Assembly: GCA_902795275.1 (NCBI GenBank)
Contig: CADBKQ010000002.1
Location: forward strand, 1-64,000
Direction of reading: 5' to 3'
Source: an uncultured Eubacteriales bacterium
GTDB taxonomy: Bacteria > Bacillota > Clostridia > Christensenellales > Aristaeellaceae
DNA: 64,000 nt
Position numbers and translations under genes: made by a program. The notes beneath the pieces are model-generated. The model searched no databases. It had not been told where the DNA came from and was given only the letters and a program-made list of their open reading frames with translations. Shown here in pieces: positions 32,566 through 40,853 of this stretch; position 1 is the stretch's first letter; the number at the start of each line of letters is the position of its first letter.

Positions 32566-33822
32566 TCACTTAAATTCCATCCGGGAGAATATGCCATCCA
32601 CAAAAACCTCGCGCGCGCGGATGTGCTCACGGATATTCTCCAGATCATATTCCTGCCCGGGCACATCAGGCCATTTTTCCCGTTCCCGCTGCCATACCTC
32701 GGCCGGGATTTCTTTCTCGAACGCTTCAAACAGCTGCATGATATACGCCTCATTCAAGACGGTTTTCCGCAGCTCAAAGTAACGTTCTCGCAGCAGATCG
32801 GGGAACAGCCTTTCCAGCCTCTGCCACAAAAGGCTTTCATTGCCCTGATACGTATCTTCCGTTTTTTCCGGGCTGAACACGCCTTCCCCGTTGTAATACA
32901 GGCCGAAGCAGGTGTCCAGGTCATACAGCATGGGATACCACACCTGCCCGTCCAGCGTAGCCAGCAGCACGTTTTTGGCCATATTGTCCGACGTGTTGGT
33001 GTACCAGACAAAGCAATAATAATTCAGCGCGGCGTCCAGATTGAAATACTCGCTGAAATGATCCCGGAATTCCTCGTCCGTGCTGTTCATGACGAAGCGA
33101 ATGGCCCTGTTCAGCTTTTCATACGCCTTTACCAGCCCATCCAGATCGTCCTCGGGCCCGTGCTTGAGATCCCAATCGGTATCCTGGAAGCCCGACGCTT
33201 CCCCCTCAAACCGCACCGCGGGCGGGGATGAATGCTCCGCGCTCATCAGCAGATGGTTTTCATTCTTCTTGCTCATGCCGAACATCCAGCCATCCTTGGG
33301 GATGTTCACAGTATACAGGCCCCGGTACTCTCCGTCCACATACAGTTCCACCGGGAAGCCATCCGTCTGCCCGCAGTTGGGCGCGTCCGGGAAAATACCG
33401 TAAGGGCGGTTCATATCAGCGGCCAGGCGCGCGCCGACAATGTTGCGGGCCTGCGTGCTGTCCTGGTAATTGGCTTTCAGAACGTATTTGCTGTGTTTGC
33501 CCCAATCCTCCCGGAAGCTCACTTTCTGTTTGTTTTCGTAGGTATCGTCAGTATAGAATTTCACGGTGTAGTTTTTCTTCGGATACCTCGCTGTGAACCC
33601 GCCCTGCAGTTTGACCAGGGCAGGGTATGTAAAGCTCACGTTCCGGTCGGTATACGTCAATTTTGCTTCCGCCGGATAGTACTTATCTTCCAGTCCCAGC
33701 ACGCCCGGCATCCAATTGCTTACCACTTCCACCCGCGGCAGGCTTTCTTCCTCTTCCCCGCGGCAAACGCATGGCATCATTGCCAATACCACAGCGGCAA
33801 CCAGACAAGCGATTCTTTTCAT
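32566..33822 (-). CDS. exported CotH family protein kinase
   Basis: 418 residues with a signal peptide (MKRIACLVAAVVLAMMPCVC, an adjacent Cys may be lipidated). The CotH domain shows LQGGFTARYPKKNYTVKFY, DGFPVELYVDGEYRGLYTVN and the acidic metal motif MLYDLDTCFG; TSDNMAKNVLLA is also typical. CotH proteins phosphorylate spore coat or secreted proteins; here the signal peptide points to an extracytoplasmic role. No coat protein genes are beside it. Single gene, convergent with clpC. Confidence 0.85.
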   Translation of the reverse strand: MKRIACLVAAVVLAMMPCVCRGEEEESLPRVEVVSNWMPGVLGLEDKYYPAEAKLTYTDRNVSFTYPALVKLQGGFTARYPKKNYTVKFYTDDTYENKQKVSFREDWGKHSKYVLKANYQDSTQARNIVGARLAADMNRPYGIFPDAPNCGQTDGFPVELYVDGEYRGLYTVNIPKDGWMFGMSKKNENHLLMSAEHSSPPAVRFEGEASGFQDTDWDLKHGPEDDLDGLVKAYEKLNRAIRFVMNSTDEEFRDHFSEYFNLDAALNYYCFVWYTNTSDNMAKNVLLATLDGQVWYPMLYDLDTCFGLYYNGEGVFSPEKTEDTYQGNESLLWQRLERLFPDLLRERYFELRKTVLNEAYIMQLFEAFEKEIPAEVWQREREKWPDVPGQEYDLENIREHIRAREVFVDGIFSRMEFK

Positions 33823-33976
33823 TTTCTTTCCCCACCCGTTCTATCATTGTGCCGTGTTGACGCAATACCGTACGTCCATACAAAAAACAGCGATGCGGAC
33901 GGCTTTCACCCCCGCATGGCTGTTTTCCGTACAGCGGCGGCAGGATGTGTCGCGCTGCTTTACGCGGCCCTTGCTT

Positions 33977-34825
33977 TTACTTCGTCATGAACAGCACGCC
34001 CAGGGTGCCGGGGCCGCAGTGGCAGGCCACGGTGCAGTTGGCGGTGGTCACGTAAATATTATCGTCCTTGAAATCGGAATACTTCTTGATCGTTTCCCGG
34101 GCCGCTTCCACCGCGGTTTCTTCCACTGTCGAATGGGTAATGAAGATGCGGTCCAGGCGGATGTCCTTTTGATCTTTCAATATTTCCTTGACATACTTTT
34201 CCACGCACTTGTCGAAGCTGCCCCGGAACTTATCCACCATTTTCATTGCGCCGTCGGTCACGGCGATTTCGGGCTTGATCCTGAGCAGCTTGCCGCCCAG
34301 CGCCACCACGGAGGAGCAGCGCCCGCCCTTCTGCATGTAATCCAGCCGTCCCAGGATAAAGCTGGCATACACACGGCTGCGCAGGGCGTTCAGCTGGGAA
34401 GCGATTTCCACGCCGGACAGGCCCTTCTGCGCCAGCTCCGCCGCTTCGATCACCAGATGCCCCTGGCCGGTGGACAGGTTCATGCTGTCCACCACGTATA
34501 CGTTGGGGAAATTCGCCGCGGCGATGGTGGCGTTCTGATAGCAGGCGGAGAACAGGGAACCGATGGTGATATGGATCACCGCGTCGTACTTGGAAGAGAA
34601 CTCCTTGAACACCTTGCGGTAGGAATCCACGTTCACCGCGGAGGTGCTGCACAGGGCGCCGCCGTTATCCACATGGCGGTAAATGTCCTGGGGCGTAATG
34701 TCCACATTATCCAGGAAGGACACCCCATCCTTGATCACGGAAAGCGGGGTCAGCGTGATATCGTACCTGGACAGCAGTTCCGGCGACAGGTCGCACGTGC
34801 TGTCGGAAGTCACCTTAATGTTCAT
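33977..34825 (-). CDS. DegV family fatty acid-binding protein
   Basis: 282 residues. Family signatures: IKVTSDSTCDLSPELLSRYD at the start, TSAVNVDSYRKVF, the lipid-contacting ITIGSLFSACYQNA, VVDSMNLSTGQG and LGRLDYMQKGGRC. DegV/FakB proteins hold a fatty acid and, with FakA, supply acyl phosphate for phospholipid synthesis. The start is ATG 34825, directly after AAGGAGATTGTT. Note the free-standing FakA-like domain at 40320, although no complete FakA gene is in the window. Confidence 0.92.
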   Translation of the reverse strand: MNIKVTSDSTCDLSPELLSRYDITLTPLSVIKDGVSFLDNVDITPQDIYRHVDNGGALCSTSAVNVDSYRKVFKEFSSKYDAVIHITIGSLFSACYQNATIAAANFPNVYVVDSMNLSTGQGHLVIEAAELAQKGLSGVEIASQLNALRSRVYASFILGRLDYMQKGGRCSSVVALGGKLLRIKPEIAVTDGAMKMVDKFRGSFDKCVEKYVKEILKDQKDIRLDRIFITHSTVEETAVEAARETIKKYSDFKDDNIYVTTANCTVACHCGPGTLGVLFMTK

Positions 34826-35060
34826 AACAATCTCCTTCATCCGGTAGCGATTTCAGGAAATACCAAACAAGCTGATTGTATCACATTGCTTCTTTTTTGT
34901 CATCTGTTTTTCTGAAATTGACTGCCATTTTTCCATATTTTTTCCCATTTCAAGGAAGAGGGAGGAGCCTTTTTCCGATGGCGGAAGTGAGAAAAGTTGG
35001 CCTTCGCCGATTTTTCCACCGATTTTGCGGCCAGAAATTGTAGATTCTTTGAAAAAATGC

Positions 35061-35089
35061 TTGCATTTTACCACAAGATATGCTATGAT
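35061..35089 (+). promoter_or_regulatory. rpmB promoter
   Basis: TTGCAT (35061-35066), 17 bases, TATGAT (35084-35089). Otherwise 34826-35060 shows no gene. Confidence 0.7.
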
Positions 35090-35166
35090 ATTCAAGCTGT
35101 CATGAACGGGTGAAGTGTGTCAACCCAGCGCTCCCCGCATGACGAATTCCCGGGGAGGTAATGACA

Positions 35167-35403
35167 ATGGGCAAGTTTTGTGAAGTGTGCGAAAAGGGCT
35201 TGATGACCGGCCATAACGTGAGCCACTCCAACCGCAAGAGCAGCCGTACTTGGGCTCCCAACGTACAGCCCCTGCGCGTGATCATCGATGGTCGCCCCAT
35301 GCGCCTGAACGTTTGCACCCGCTGCCTGCGCACCATGCGCAAGTCCGGCGCGATGCAGGCTTTCGCCGCTCCCGCTGCGGAGACCGTAGTGGAAGAAGCC
35401 TGA
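35167..35403 (+). CDS. rpmB: 50S ribosomal protein L28
   Basis: 78 residues. Shows GKFCEVCEKGLMTGHNVSHS, a zinc-type Cys pair (CEVC) matched by CTRC, and LRVIIDGRPMRLNVCTRCLR. Compared with longer L28 proteins it has a short Ala/Glu-rich tail. GGGGAGG stands eight bases before the second ATG (35167), which I prefer; the ATG at 35161 is too close to it. Confidence 0.95.
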   Translation: MGKFCEVCEKGLMTGHNVSHSNRKSSRTWAPNVQPLRVIIDGRPMRLNVCTRCLRTMRKSGAMQAFAAPAAETVVEEA

Positions 35404-35422
35404 TGGACAACGCACCGCAATG

Positions 35423-35449
35423 AACCACCTGAGAATGGGTGGTTTTTTG
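35423..35449 (+). terminator. rpmB terminator
   Basis: AACCACC and GGTGGTT form a stem, followed by TTTTTT. Confidence 0.85.
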
Positions 35450-35462
35450 CGTTTTTGGAAGA

Positions 35463-35492
35463 AAATAAAAAGCCTTCCCCTTGAGGGGAAGG
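35463..35492 (-). terminator. terminator of the ABC/GntR operon
   Basis: CCTTCCCCT and AGGGGAAGG pair; on the minus strand a T-rich run (complement of AAAATAAAAAG) follows. Confidence 0.75.
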
Positions 35493-35534
35493 TGCCGCCG
35501 CAGGCGGCGGATGGGGTGTTCTCTGGAATCTGAA

Positions 35535-36281
35535 TTAAACGCTCAGTTTCTTTTCCATGATCTGGGCGGTAGCCACATACATCACCGCCGCGACCACCAG
35601 GGACAGGCCGCCCCGCACCAGCATCATCGTGACCACGTTCGGGATGTTCCGGATGGCGATGCCTTCCAGCCAGCCGAAGGCCCAGTTGAGAACCAGGAAG
35701 ATCACAAAGCTGATCACGCCGTTGAAGGATTTGCCGTTGAGCAGTGCGGCGCTGATCACGTCCGCCAGGTACGCGGTGACAACGGTAGTGATCCAGCCCG
35801 CCAGCAGACTGAACGTAAACGCTGCCAGGGCGTCGGATGTCAGCGGGATTTCTTCATTGAAGGACTTGATTATATCCTGGATCATCTGCCAGACTTGGTT
35901 CAGCTGTCCCTGTTTCGCGAAGAGAAGCGAAATATCCAGCGCGCCCAGGGCGAAGTAGAACGCGCCGGTCAGGGCAATGGACAGGCCGTTTTCCAGCACC
36001 TTCGCGCCTAAAATCTTGTAGCAGCTGTTGGGCGTCATGAACAGCATGTAGCCCTGCTTGGTGTTCATGTCCCGGTGCAGGGTGATGACGCTCTGCAGCC
36101 CGATAAACAGCACCCCGAAAATGGCAAGCATCATGAGGATGGCGATGGAAGCAGCCAGGCCGTCTTCCTTTTCCATATATAGAGAAACCAGGAACCAGCT
36201 CTCCACCGCGGCGGTGATGCCCAGCAGAATCAGCTTGGTGATCCAGGTTTTGCGGAATTCGTATTTCATCAGCTTGAACAT
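35535..36281 (-). CDS. ABC-2 type transporter permease
   Basis: 248 residues with about six membrane segments (for example MMLAIFGVLFIGLQSVITLH and GVISFVIFLVLNWAFGWLEG). It begins MFKLMKYEFRKTW, a common opening of ABC-2 export permeases. It is the last gene of a three-gene operon with an ATPase (four bases upstream) and a GntR regulator. Substrate unknown; YtrA-controlled systems typically respond to cell-wall active compounds. Confidence 0.85.
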   Translation of the reverse strand: MFKLMKYEFRKTWITKLILLGITAAVESWFLVSLYMEKEDGLAASIAILMMLAIFGVLFIGLQSVITLHRDMNTKQGYMLFMTPNSCYKILGAKVLENGLSIALTGAFYFALGALDISLLFAKQGQLNQVWQMIQDIIKSFNEEIPLTSDALAAFTFSLLAGWITTVVTAYLADVISAALLNGKSFNGVISFVIFLVLNWAFGWLEGIAIRNIPNVVTMMLVRGGLSLVVAAVMYVATAQIMEKKLSV

Positions 36282-36285
36282 GGTT

Positions 36286-36984
36286 TCAGCCCTCCGTATG
36301 TCCGTAGATTTGGCGGTAGCGGTCCGCCATGGAAACGCCCTGCTGGGTGCGCATGTCTTCCAGGTCCACGTTCTCGATCAGCTTGCCTTCCTTGATGAAC
36401 ACCGCCCGGTCGGCGATGGCTTCCATTTCTTCCACCAGATGGCTGGACAACAGCAGCAGCTTTTCTTCCGTGGCGTAGCTCAGAATGCAGGCGCGAATCT
36501 CGTCCCGGGCCAGCAGGTCGATGCCGTTGAAGGGCTCGTCCAGCATGTATACGTCGGCGTCCCTCGCCATGGTGACGGCAATTTTCAGCTTCGCCATCAT
36601 GCCGGAGGACAGGGCCTTGGTTCTCAGGTTTTCCGTCAGCTCCATCTGCTTGAGCAGGGTCAGGTAGCGGTCATAGGAGAAATCCTCGAAGAAGTCCTGA
36701 TAGTATTTCCCCACGTCCTTAACGGTCATCCAGGTGTAGAAGTAAGGCTCCGTGGACATATAGGCCACGTGCTTCCGGCTTTCGATGCTCACCGGCTCGC
36801 CGTTGAAGCACACCATGCCGTAGGTGGGCTTGAGCAGCCCGGCGGCCAGCTTCATCCAGGTGGTTTTGCCGCTGCCGTTGGGCCCCAGCATGGCGTAGAC
36901 ATGGCCCTTTTCCAGCTTCATGCTGATGTGATCCACCGCTGTTTTGGAGCCGAATTGTTTGGTTACTTCTTTGCTTTCCAGCAT
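36286..36984 (-). CDS. ABC transporter ATP-binding protein
   Basis: 232 residues. Walker A GPNGSGKTT, Q-loop region YMSTEPYFYTWMTVKDVG, signature SSGMMAKLKIA (a variant of LSGGQ), Walker B VYMLDEPFNGID and the His switch LSSHLVEE. It pairs with the permease at 35535 in a YtrB-like drug or peptide exporter. It begins three bases after the regulator's stop. Confidence 0.92.
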   Translation of the reverse strand: MLESKEVTKQFGSKTAVDHISMKLEKGHVYAMLGPNGSGKTTWMKLAAGLLKPTYGMVCFNGEPVSIESRKHVAYMSTEPYFYTWMTVKDVGKYYQDFFEDFSYDRYLTLLKQMELTENLRTKALSSGMMAKLKIAVTMARDADVYMLDEPFNGIDLLARDEIRACILSYATEEKLLLLSSHLVEEMEAIADRAVFIKEGKLIENVDLEDMRTQQGVSMADRYRQIYGHTEG

Positions 36985-36987
36985 TGC

Positions 36988-37341
36988 TTATTCTTCCTCC
37001 CTTAATATCATGCGGGCGGCGCTTTGCGGCGTTTCGCCCAGCTGTGCCATGCGCTGCAAAAAATTCTTCACCGTCTGCCGGATGAAATCATTCCGCGCCG
37101 AAGCGATGACCGTTTCATCCCCTGTGACGAATGTTCCCATCCCCCGGCGGGTTTCGCACAGGCCGGTCTTTTCCAGCTCCTGATACACCCGTGCCGCCGT
37201 GTTGGGATTGATCTCAAAGCGCAGCGCCAGGTCGCGTCCTCCCGGCAGCTTCTCCCCCGGCTTTCGCCTGCCGGTGATGATGTCCGTTTCCAGGGCGTTC
37301 ATCACTTGCAGCCAAATGGGCCGGTTCGCGTCAAACTCCAT
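36988..37341 (-). CDS. YtrA-type GntR family regulator
   Basis: 117 residues. The N-terminal winged helix shows PIWLQVMNALETDIITGRRK, PGGRDLALRFEINPNTAARV and MGTFVT, and the C-terminal part is only about 45 residues, as in the YtrA subfamily. It should repress its own operon through the palindrome at 37366. The start is ATG 37341 after AAAGGAGG; the longer open frame upstream covers the promoter and is not used. Confidence 0.92.
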   Translation of the reverse strand: MEFDANRPIWLQVMNALETDIITGRRKPGEKLPGGRDLALRFEINPNTAARVYQELEKTGLCETRRGMGTFVTGDETVIASARNDFIRQTVKNFLQRMAQLGETPQSAARMILREEE

Positions 37342-37365
37342 GCGCCGTCCTCCTTTCGCGTTACT

Positions 37366-37409
37366 TAGTGTACTGTGCATATAGTACACTAATATTCTGA
37401 TTTTGTCAA
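37366..37409 (-). promoter_or_regulatory. promoter and palindromic operator of the YtrA-type operon
   Basis: Leftward: TTGACA (37409-37404), 17 bases, TACTAT (37386-37381). The perfect 9-base arms TAGTGTACT and AGTACACTA (37366-37391) cover the -10 and start site, which is where a GntR repressor would bind. Confidence 0.85.
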
Positions 37410-37478
37410 TACGTTTTGAAAAAAAGTTTTTGCGCCGTCCTTTTCGCGGAAATGGCGCGCAAAATCTCCCCAAAAGCC

Positions 37479-37507
37479 TTGATTAAACAGGCAAAGCGCT
37501 GTACAAT
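37479..37507 (+). promoter_or_regulatory. promoter of the SpoVK-like gene
   Basis: TTGATT (37479-37484), 17 bases, TACAAT (37502-37507), about 55 bases before the start. It may serve the following ThrH and kinase genes too. Confidence 0.65.
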
Positions 37508-37565
37508 AAATAAAACCGGCGCTGCGCCGCCGGTGGCCTGACGGAAGAAAAAGGAGCGACAGCCC

Positions 37566-38666
37566 ATGGACCGGAAAGATGAAATCATCCAGATGCAAAA
37601 TGAAATCATGCAGGGCCTGCTGCGCCAGCGGATGCAGCTGCTCAGCGAGGATTTGTGGGGCATCAAGCCCGTATCCCCGGAAGACGGAGAACCCGCCGCG
37701 GAAGTCTCCCCCGCTTCGCCTGCGGCGGAAGCAGCGCCCGCAGCGGCGGAAAAGAAAGAGAATAAAAAGGAAGAAAAGCAGCAGGAAGAGGAGCAGCCCG
37801 CCGAAAGCATGGAGGACTTGAAAAAGGAGCTTCACGGCTACATCGGCCTGGACACCATCAAGGACGAAGTGGACAGCCTGGTGAACTGGATCGAAATCTG
37901 CAAGGCCCGGAAGGAACACGGCCTGCCCGCTCCCGACCTGTCGCTGCACATGGTGTTTTCCGGCAATCCCGGCACGGGCAAAACCATGGTGGCCCGCCTT
38001 ATGAGCCGCATTTACAAGAGCCTGGGCGTATTATCGAAAGGCCATCTGGTAGAAGTGGATCGCTCCGGGCTGGTGGCGGGCTACGTGGGCCAGACCGCCA
38101 TCAAGACCAGCGAGGTCATTGAGAAGGCCAAGGGCGGCGTGCTGTTCATCGACGAAGCCTACGCCCTCACCAACCGGGGCAGCACGGACTACGGCCAGGA
38201 GGCGGTGGACACGCTGCTCAAAGCCATGGAGGATATGCGGGAGGATCTGGTGGTGATCGTGGCGGGGTACACGGAATTGATGAAGGCCTTCATCCATTCC
38301 AACCCCGGCCTGGAAAGCCGCTTCAACCGGTTCATGTTCTTCCCGGATTACACCATCGACGAGATGGTGGGTATCTTCAACATGCGCTGCGGCAAGAGCG
38401 GCTACACTCTGGCCGAGGGCGCGGAGGATACGCTTCGGGAAATCCTGGAAGAAGAAAGCAAGGACGTGGAGAGCTTCGGCAATGCCCGGGGCGTGCGCAA
38501 CCTGTTTGAGCGCGCCATCGCCGCCCAGGCGGACCGGCTGGCGCAGGGCAAAGAGGAGATCAATAAGAACACCCTCATGAGCCTGAAATCCGAGGACTTG
38601 CGCGCCGCGCTGGAGGATAAAAAGGCCGAGGCGGGACAAAAAGAATCAGAAGATGGAAAGGAATAA
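37566..38666 (+). CDS. SpoVK/CbxX-type AAA ATPase
   Basis: 366 residues. A helical N-terminus (DEIIQMQNEIMQGLLRQRMQ) and an Ala/Glu/Lys-rich linker (about 40-80) precede a CbxX/CfqX AAA domain. Walker A is GNPGTGKT, the pore-loop region SGLVAGYVGQTA, Walker B VLFIDEAYAL and the arginine finger region GLESRFNRFMFFPDY. Relatives include SpoVK of sporulating Firmicutes and Rubisco activase CbxX. The partner here is unknown. Followed by thrH five bases later. Confidence 0.85.
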   Translation: MDRKDEIIQMQNEIMQGLLRQRMQLLSEDLWGIKPVSPEDGEPAAEVSPASPAAEAAPAAAEKKENKKEEKQQEEEQPAESMEDLKKELHGYIGLDTIKDEVDSLVNWIEICKARKEHGLPAPDLSLHMVFSGNPGTGKTMVARLMSRIYKSLGVLSKGHLVEVDRSGLVAGYVGQTAIKTSEVIEKAKGGVLFIDEAYALTNRGSTDYGQEAVDTLLKAMEDMREDLVVIVAGYTELMKAFIHSNPGLESRFNRFMFFPDYTIDEMVGIFNMRCGKSGYTLAEGAEDTLREILEEESKDVESFGNARGVRNLFERAIAAQADRLAQGKEEINKNTLMSLKSEDLRAALEDKKAEAGQKESEDGKE

Positions 38667-38670
38667 TCAT

Positions 38671-39270
38671 ATGAATATTGTTTGCCTGGATTTGGAAGGC
38701 GTGCTGGTGCCGGAAATCTGGATCGCGTTTTCCCAGGCCAGCGGCATCCCGGAGCTGCGCCGCACCACCCGGGACGAGCCGGACTATGACAAACTGATGA
38801 AATGGCGCATCGGTATCTTGAAGGAGCACGGCCTGGGGCTAAATGAAATCAAGAAGGTCATTGAGACCATCGACCCCATGCCCGGCGCGAAGGAATTTCT
38901 GGACGCGCTGCGGGAGGAAACCCAGGTGCTGATCCTGAGCGACACCTTCACCCAGTTCGCCTCTCCCCTCATGAAGAAGCTGGGCTGGCCCACGATCTTC
39001 TGCAACACGCTGGAAGTGGCCCCCGACGGCACGGTGACGGGCTACATAATGCGGGTGGCACAGTCCAAGCTGTCCACCGTGAAGGCCCTGCAATCCGTGG
39101 GCTTTGACACCATCGCCGCGGGCGACAGCTTCAACGACCTGGCCATGATCCAGGCCAGCAAGGCGGGCTTCCTGTTCCGCAGCACGGAGCAGATCAAGAA
39201 GGATCACCCCGAGCTGCCCGCCTTTGAAAGCTATGACGAGCTGCTGGCGGCGATCCGCGCGGAATTGTGA
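38671..39270 (+). CDS. thrH: ThrH-like phosphoserine phosphatase / homoserine phosphotransferase
   Basis: 199 residues. HAD fold with DLEGVLVPEIW in place of the usual DxDGT, the Ser motif LILSDTF and the ending AAGDSFNDLAMIQASKAGFL. The opening NIVCLDLEGVLVPEIWI is typical of ThrH, which dephosphorylates phosphoserine and can pass the phosphate to homoserine. RBS GGAATAATC-like; the frame begins five bases after the AAA ATPase stop. Confidence 0.88.
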   Translation: MNIVCLDLEGVLVPEIWIAFSQASGIPELRRTTRDEPDYDKLMKWRIGILKEHGLGLNEIKKVIETIDPMPGAKEFLDALREETQVLILSDTFTQFASPLMKKLGWPTIFCNTLEVAPDGTVTGYIMRVAQSKLSTVKALQSVGFDTIAAGDSFNDLAMIQASKAGFLFRSTEQIKKDHPELPAFESYDELLAAIRAEL

Positions 39271-39288
39271 GATAAGGAACACAAAAGC

Positions 39289-40122
39289 ATGGGCATTGAA
39301 CTTGTGATCAAAATCGGCTCCATGGCGCTGATCCGCCGGGAGGACAACGACATCGACTACAACATTTTCGCGCGCCTCAGCAGTGAGCTCAGGCCCGGGA
39401 TGCTGCTGGTATCCTCCGGAGCCACGGAGATCGGGCGGCTGGACTATTACAAGCGCACCGGCTGCACCCTGACCGGCGACCCGGAGCAGAACAAAACCGA
39501 CTACTCCGCCCAGGGGCAGGCAATCCTGATGGAAAACTACCGCCGGTTCATCAAGCCGGAGTACGGCGTGCGCCAGGTGCTGGTGGAGCACAACCACTTT
39601 AACGACCCCCAGAAGCGCGCGCATCTGTACGGGCTTTTGCAGCGGGCGGCGGCGCAGCGGGCCATTCCTATCATCAACTACAACGACTGCGTGAGCGACG
39701 AGGAAAACCGCAAGATGGAGCTGGCCACCCTCCAGTCCCAGCATCCCGGCGCGCAGGTGGTGGAGTGCGTGGACAACGACGAAACGGCGGCGGTGATTGC
39801 CGAGCTGGTGCAGACAAAAAAACTGATCCTGCTCACCTCCACCGACGGCATCTACGCCGACCCCAACGACCCCGGCACCTTGGTGAAGGAGATCACCGCG
39901 CCGGACGCGGAAGCGCTGGAAGCCGCCGTCCGCGAATGGCAGACCCACTGCGTGGGCGCGTCCCGGGCCGGGGCCAACGGCGCGGGGGCCAAGCTGGAAT
40001 ACGCCCTGCGCAGCGCCAAGACCGGCGTGGAGGTGCTCATCTCCCACGCCCGCAACCCCCTCCAGAAAATCCTGTCCGGCGAAGCGAGAAGGACGAGGAT
40101 TTGCGTTGAAGGAAGGGATTAG
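39289..40122 (+). CDS. amino-acid kinase family protein, glutamate 5-kinase-like without PUA domain
   Basis: 277 residues. Amino-acid kinase fold: VIKIGSMAL, LLVSSGATEIGR, PIINYNDCVSD, VDNDETAAVIAELV, LLTSTDGIYADP and GGANGAG-type glycine turn (GANGAGAKLEYA). These resemble ProB, the first enzyme of proline synthesis, though the central part is divergent and there is no C-terminal PUA domain. Its place after thrH raises the option of another amino-acid substrate. The stop codon TAG is formed by the first unit of a dispersed repeat. Confidence 0.75.
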   Translation: MGIELVIKIGSMALIRREDNDIDYNIFARLSSELRPGMLLVSSGATEIGRLDYYKRTGCTLTGDPEQNKTDYSAQGQAILMENYRRFIKPEYGVRQVLVEHNHFNDPQKRAHLYGLLQRAAAQRAIPIINYNDCVSDEENRKMELATLQSQHPGAQVVECVDNDETAAVIAELVQTKKLILLTSTDGIYADPNDPGTLVKEITAPDAEALEAAVREWQTHCVGASRAGANGAGAKLEYALRSAKTGVEVLISHARNPLQKILSGEARRTRICVEGRD

Positions 40123-40299
40123 GGAATAGGGATTAGGGATTAGTCATCATCTTCCCGCAATTCCTATTCACTCATCCCCCATATCCTGACGCCCGCCGCC
40201 TTCCTATACAGAAGTGACGGAACGGTAAGTTTCCTAATCCCTATTCCCTAATCCCTATTCCCTAATCCCTATTCCCTAATCCCTACTATTCCCTAAAAC
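40115..40299. repeat. dispersed repeat with 14-base tandem units
   Basis: Left arm GGGATTAGGGAATAGGGATT (40115 on). Middle CCTGACGCCCGCCGCCTTCC, a degraded copy of the core seen at 43458 and 46535. Right arm with three perfect copies of TAATCCCTATTCCC (40234 on) plus a partial one. The element fills the whole gap between two genes. Confidence 0.8.
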
Positions 40300-40319
40300 A
40301 GAAAGTGAGGCTGACTCCC

Positions 40320-40571
40320 ATGATTGATCCCCGTTACGACACCCAATTGCTCATCGAAGGCCACGACCTGGACGAAGACGAGATCCGGGATTACTTCATT
40401 GAAAACCTGCCCGGCGACTGCCTGCTGGTGGTGGGCGACGACGAGCTGATCAAGATCCACTTCCACAGCAACGAACCCTGGAACGTGCTGAAATACTGCG
40501 CCACCCTGGGTGAGATCCACGACATCGTGATCGAGGACATGGACCGCCAGTCACGCGGCCTGCAGGGCTGA
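40320..40571 (+). CDS. free-standing FakA (YloV)-like C-terminal domain
   Basis: 83 residues. The frame YDTQLLIEGHDLDEDEIRDY, CLLVVGDDELIKIHFHSNEP and GEIHDIVIEDM matches the domain of FakA/YloV that reads GDSLVVVGDDDLVKVHVHTN...GEL. In FakA it follows the kinase (Dak2) domains; here it stands alone as a small protein. The start ATG 40320 lies ten bases after GTGAGG. Its role is unknown; it might bind a FakB/DegV partner. Confidence 0.7.
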   Translation: MIDPRYDTQLLIEGHDLDEDEIRDYFIENLPGDCLLVVGDDELIKIHFHSNEPWNVLKYCATLGEIHDIVIEDMDRQSRGLQG

Positions 40572-40576
40572 AATCA

Positions 40577-40628
40577 TCGGCTGCGCGAAAACGCGGCGCT
40601 CTCCAGGCGGAAAGCAGCCGCGTTTTTT
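40577..40628 (+). terminator. terminator of the FakA-like small gene
   Basis: CGGCTGC and GCAGCCG pair around an inner GCGCGAAAACGCG hairpin, followed by TTTTTTT. Confidence 0.75.
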
Positions 40629-40631
40629 TGC

Positions 40632-40660
40632 TTGACAGGAAGCGGAAAAACAGGTATAAT
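40632..40660 (+). promoter_or_regulatory. tRNA-Leu promoter
   Basis: Near-consensus TTGACA (40632-40637), 17 bases, TATAAT (40655-40660), with the mature tRNA 28 bases on. Confidence 0.85.
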
Positions 40661-40687
40661 AAGCAAGCATTTCGGAAGGAATGCCCT

Positions 40688-40772
40688 GCCGGCGTGATGG
40701 AATTGGCAGACGTGACGGACTCAAAATCCGTTGAGCTAATCACTCGTGTGGGTTCGAGTCCCACCGCCGGCA
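40688..40772 (+). tRNA. tRNA-Leu (CAA)
   Basis: 85 bases with a long variable arm as in class II tRNAs. Acceptor GCCGGCG pairs with CGCCGGC, anticodon loop CTCAAAA with anticodon CAA, T-loop GGTTCGAGTCC, discriminator A. CCA is not encoded. Confidence 0.95.
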
Positions 40773-40776
40773 TCGA

Positions 40777-40811
40777 AAAAAGAGCTCTGGTTTCCAGGGC
40801 TCTTTTTTTCA
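40777..40811. terminator. bidirectional terminator after tRNA-Leu
   Basis: AAGAGCTCTGG and CCAGGGCTCTT form the stem, with A-run before and T-run after. It also serves the convergent MATE gene. Confidence 0.85.
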
Positions 40812-40853
40812 TGCAGTCCTCCGACAAAAGGCCCAGTCCTTTTCGGAAAGGCA

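Noticed and set aside
40234..40296. GGGATTA-type repeats might be telomere sequence
   Set aside because: They lie between ordinary genes on a bacterial contig and belong to a dispersed family with a hairpin core.
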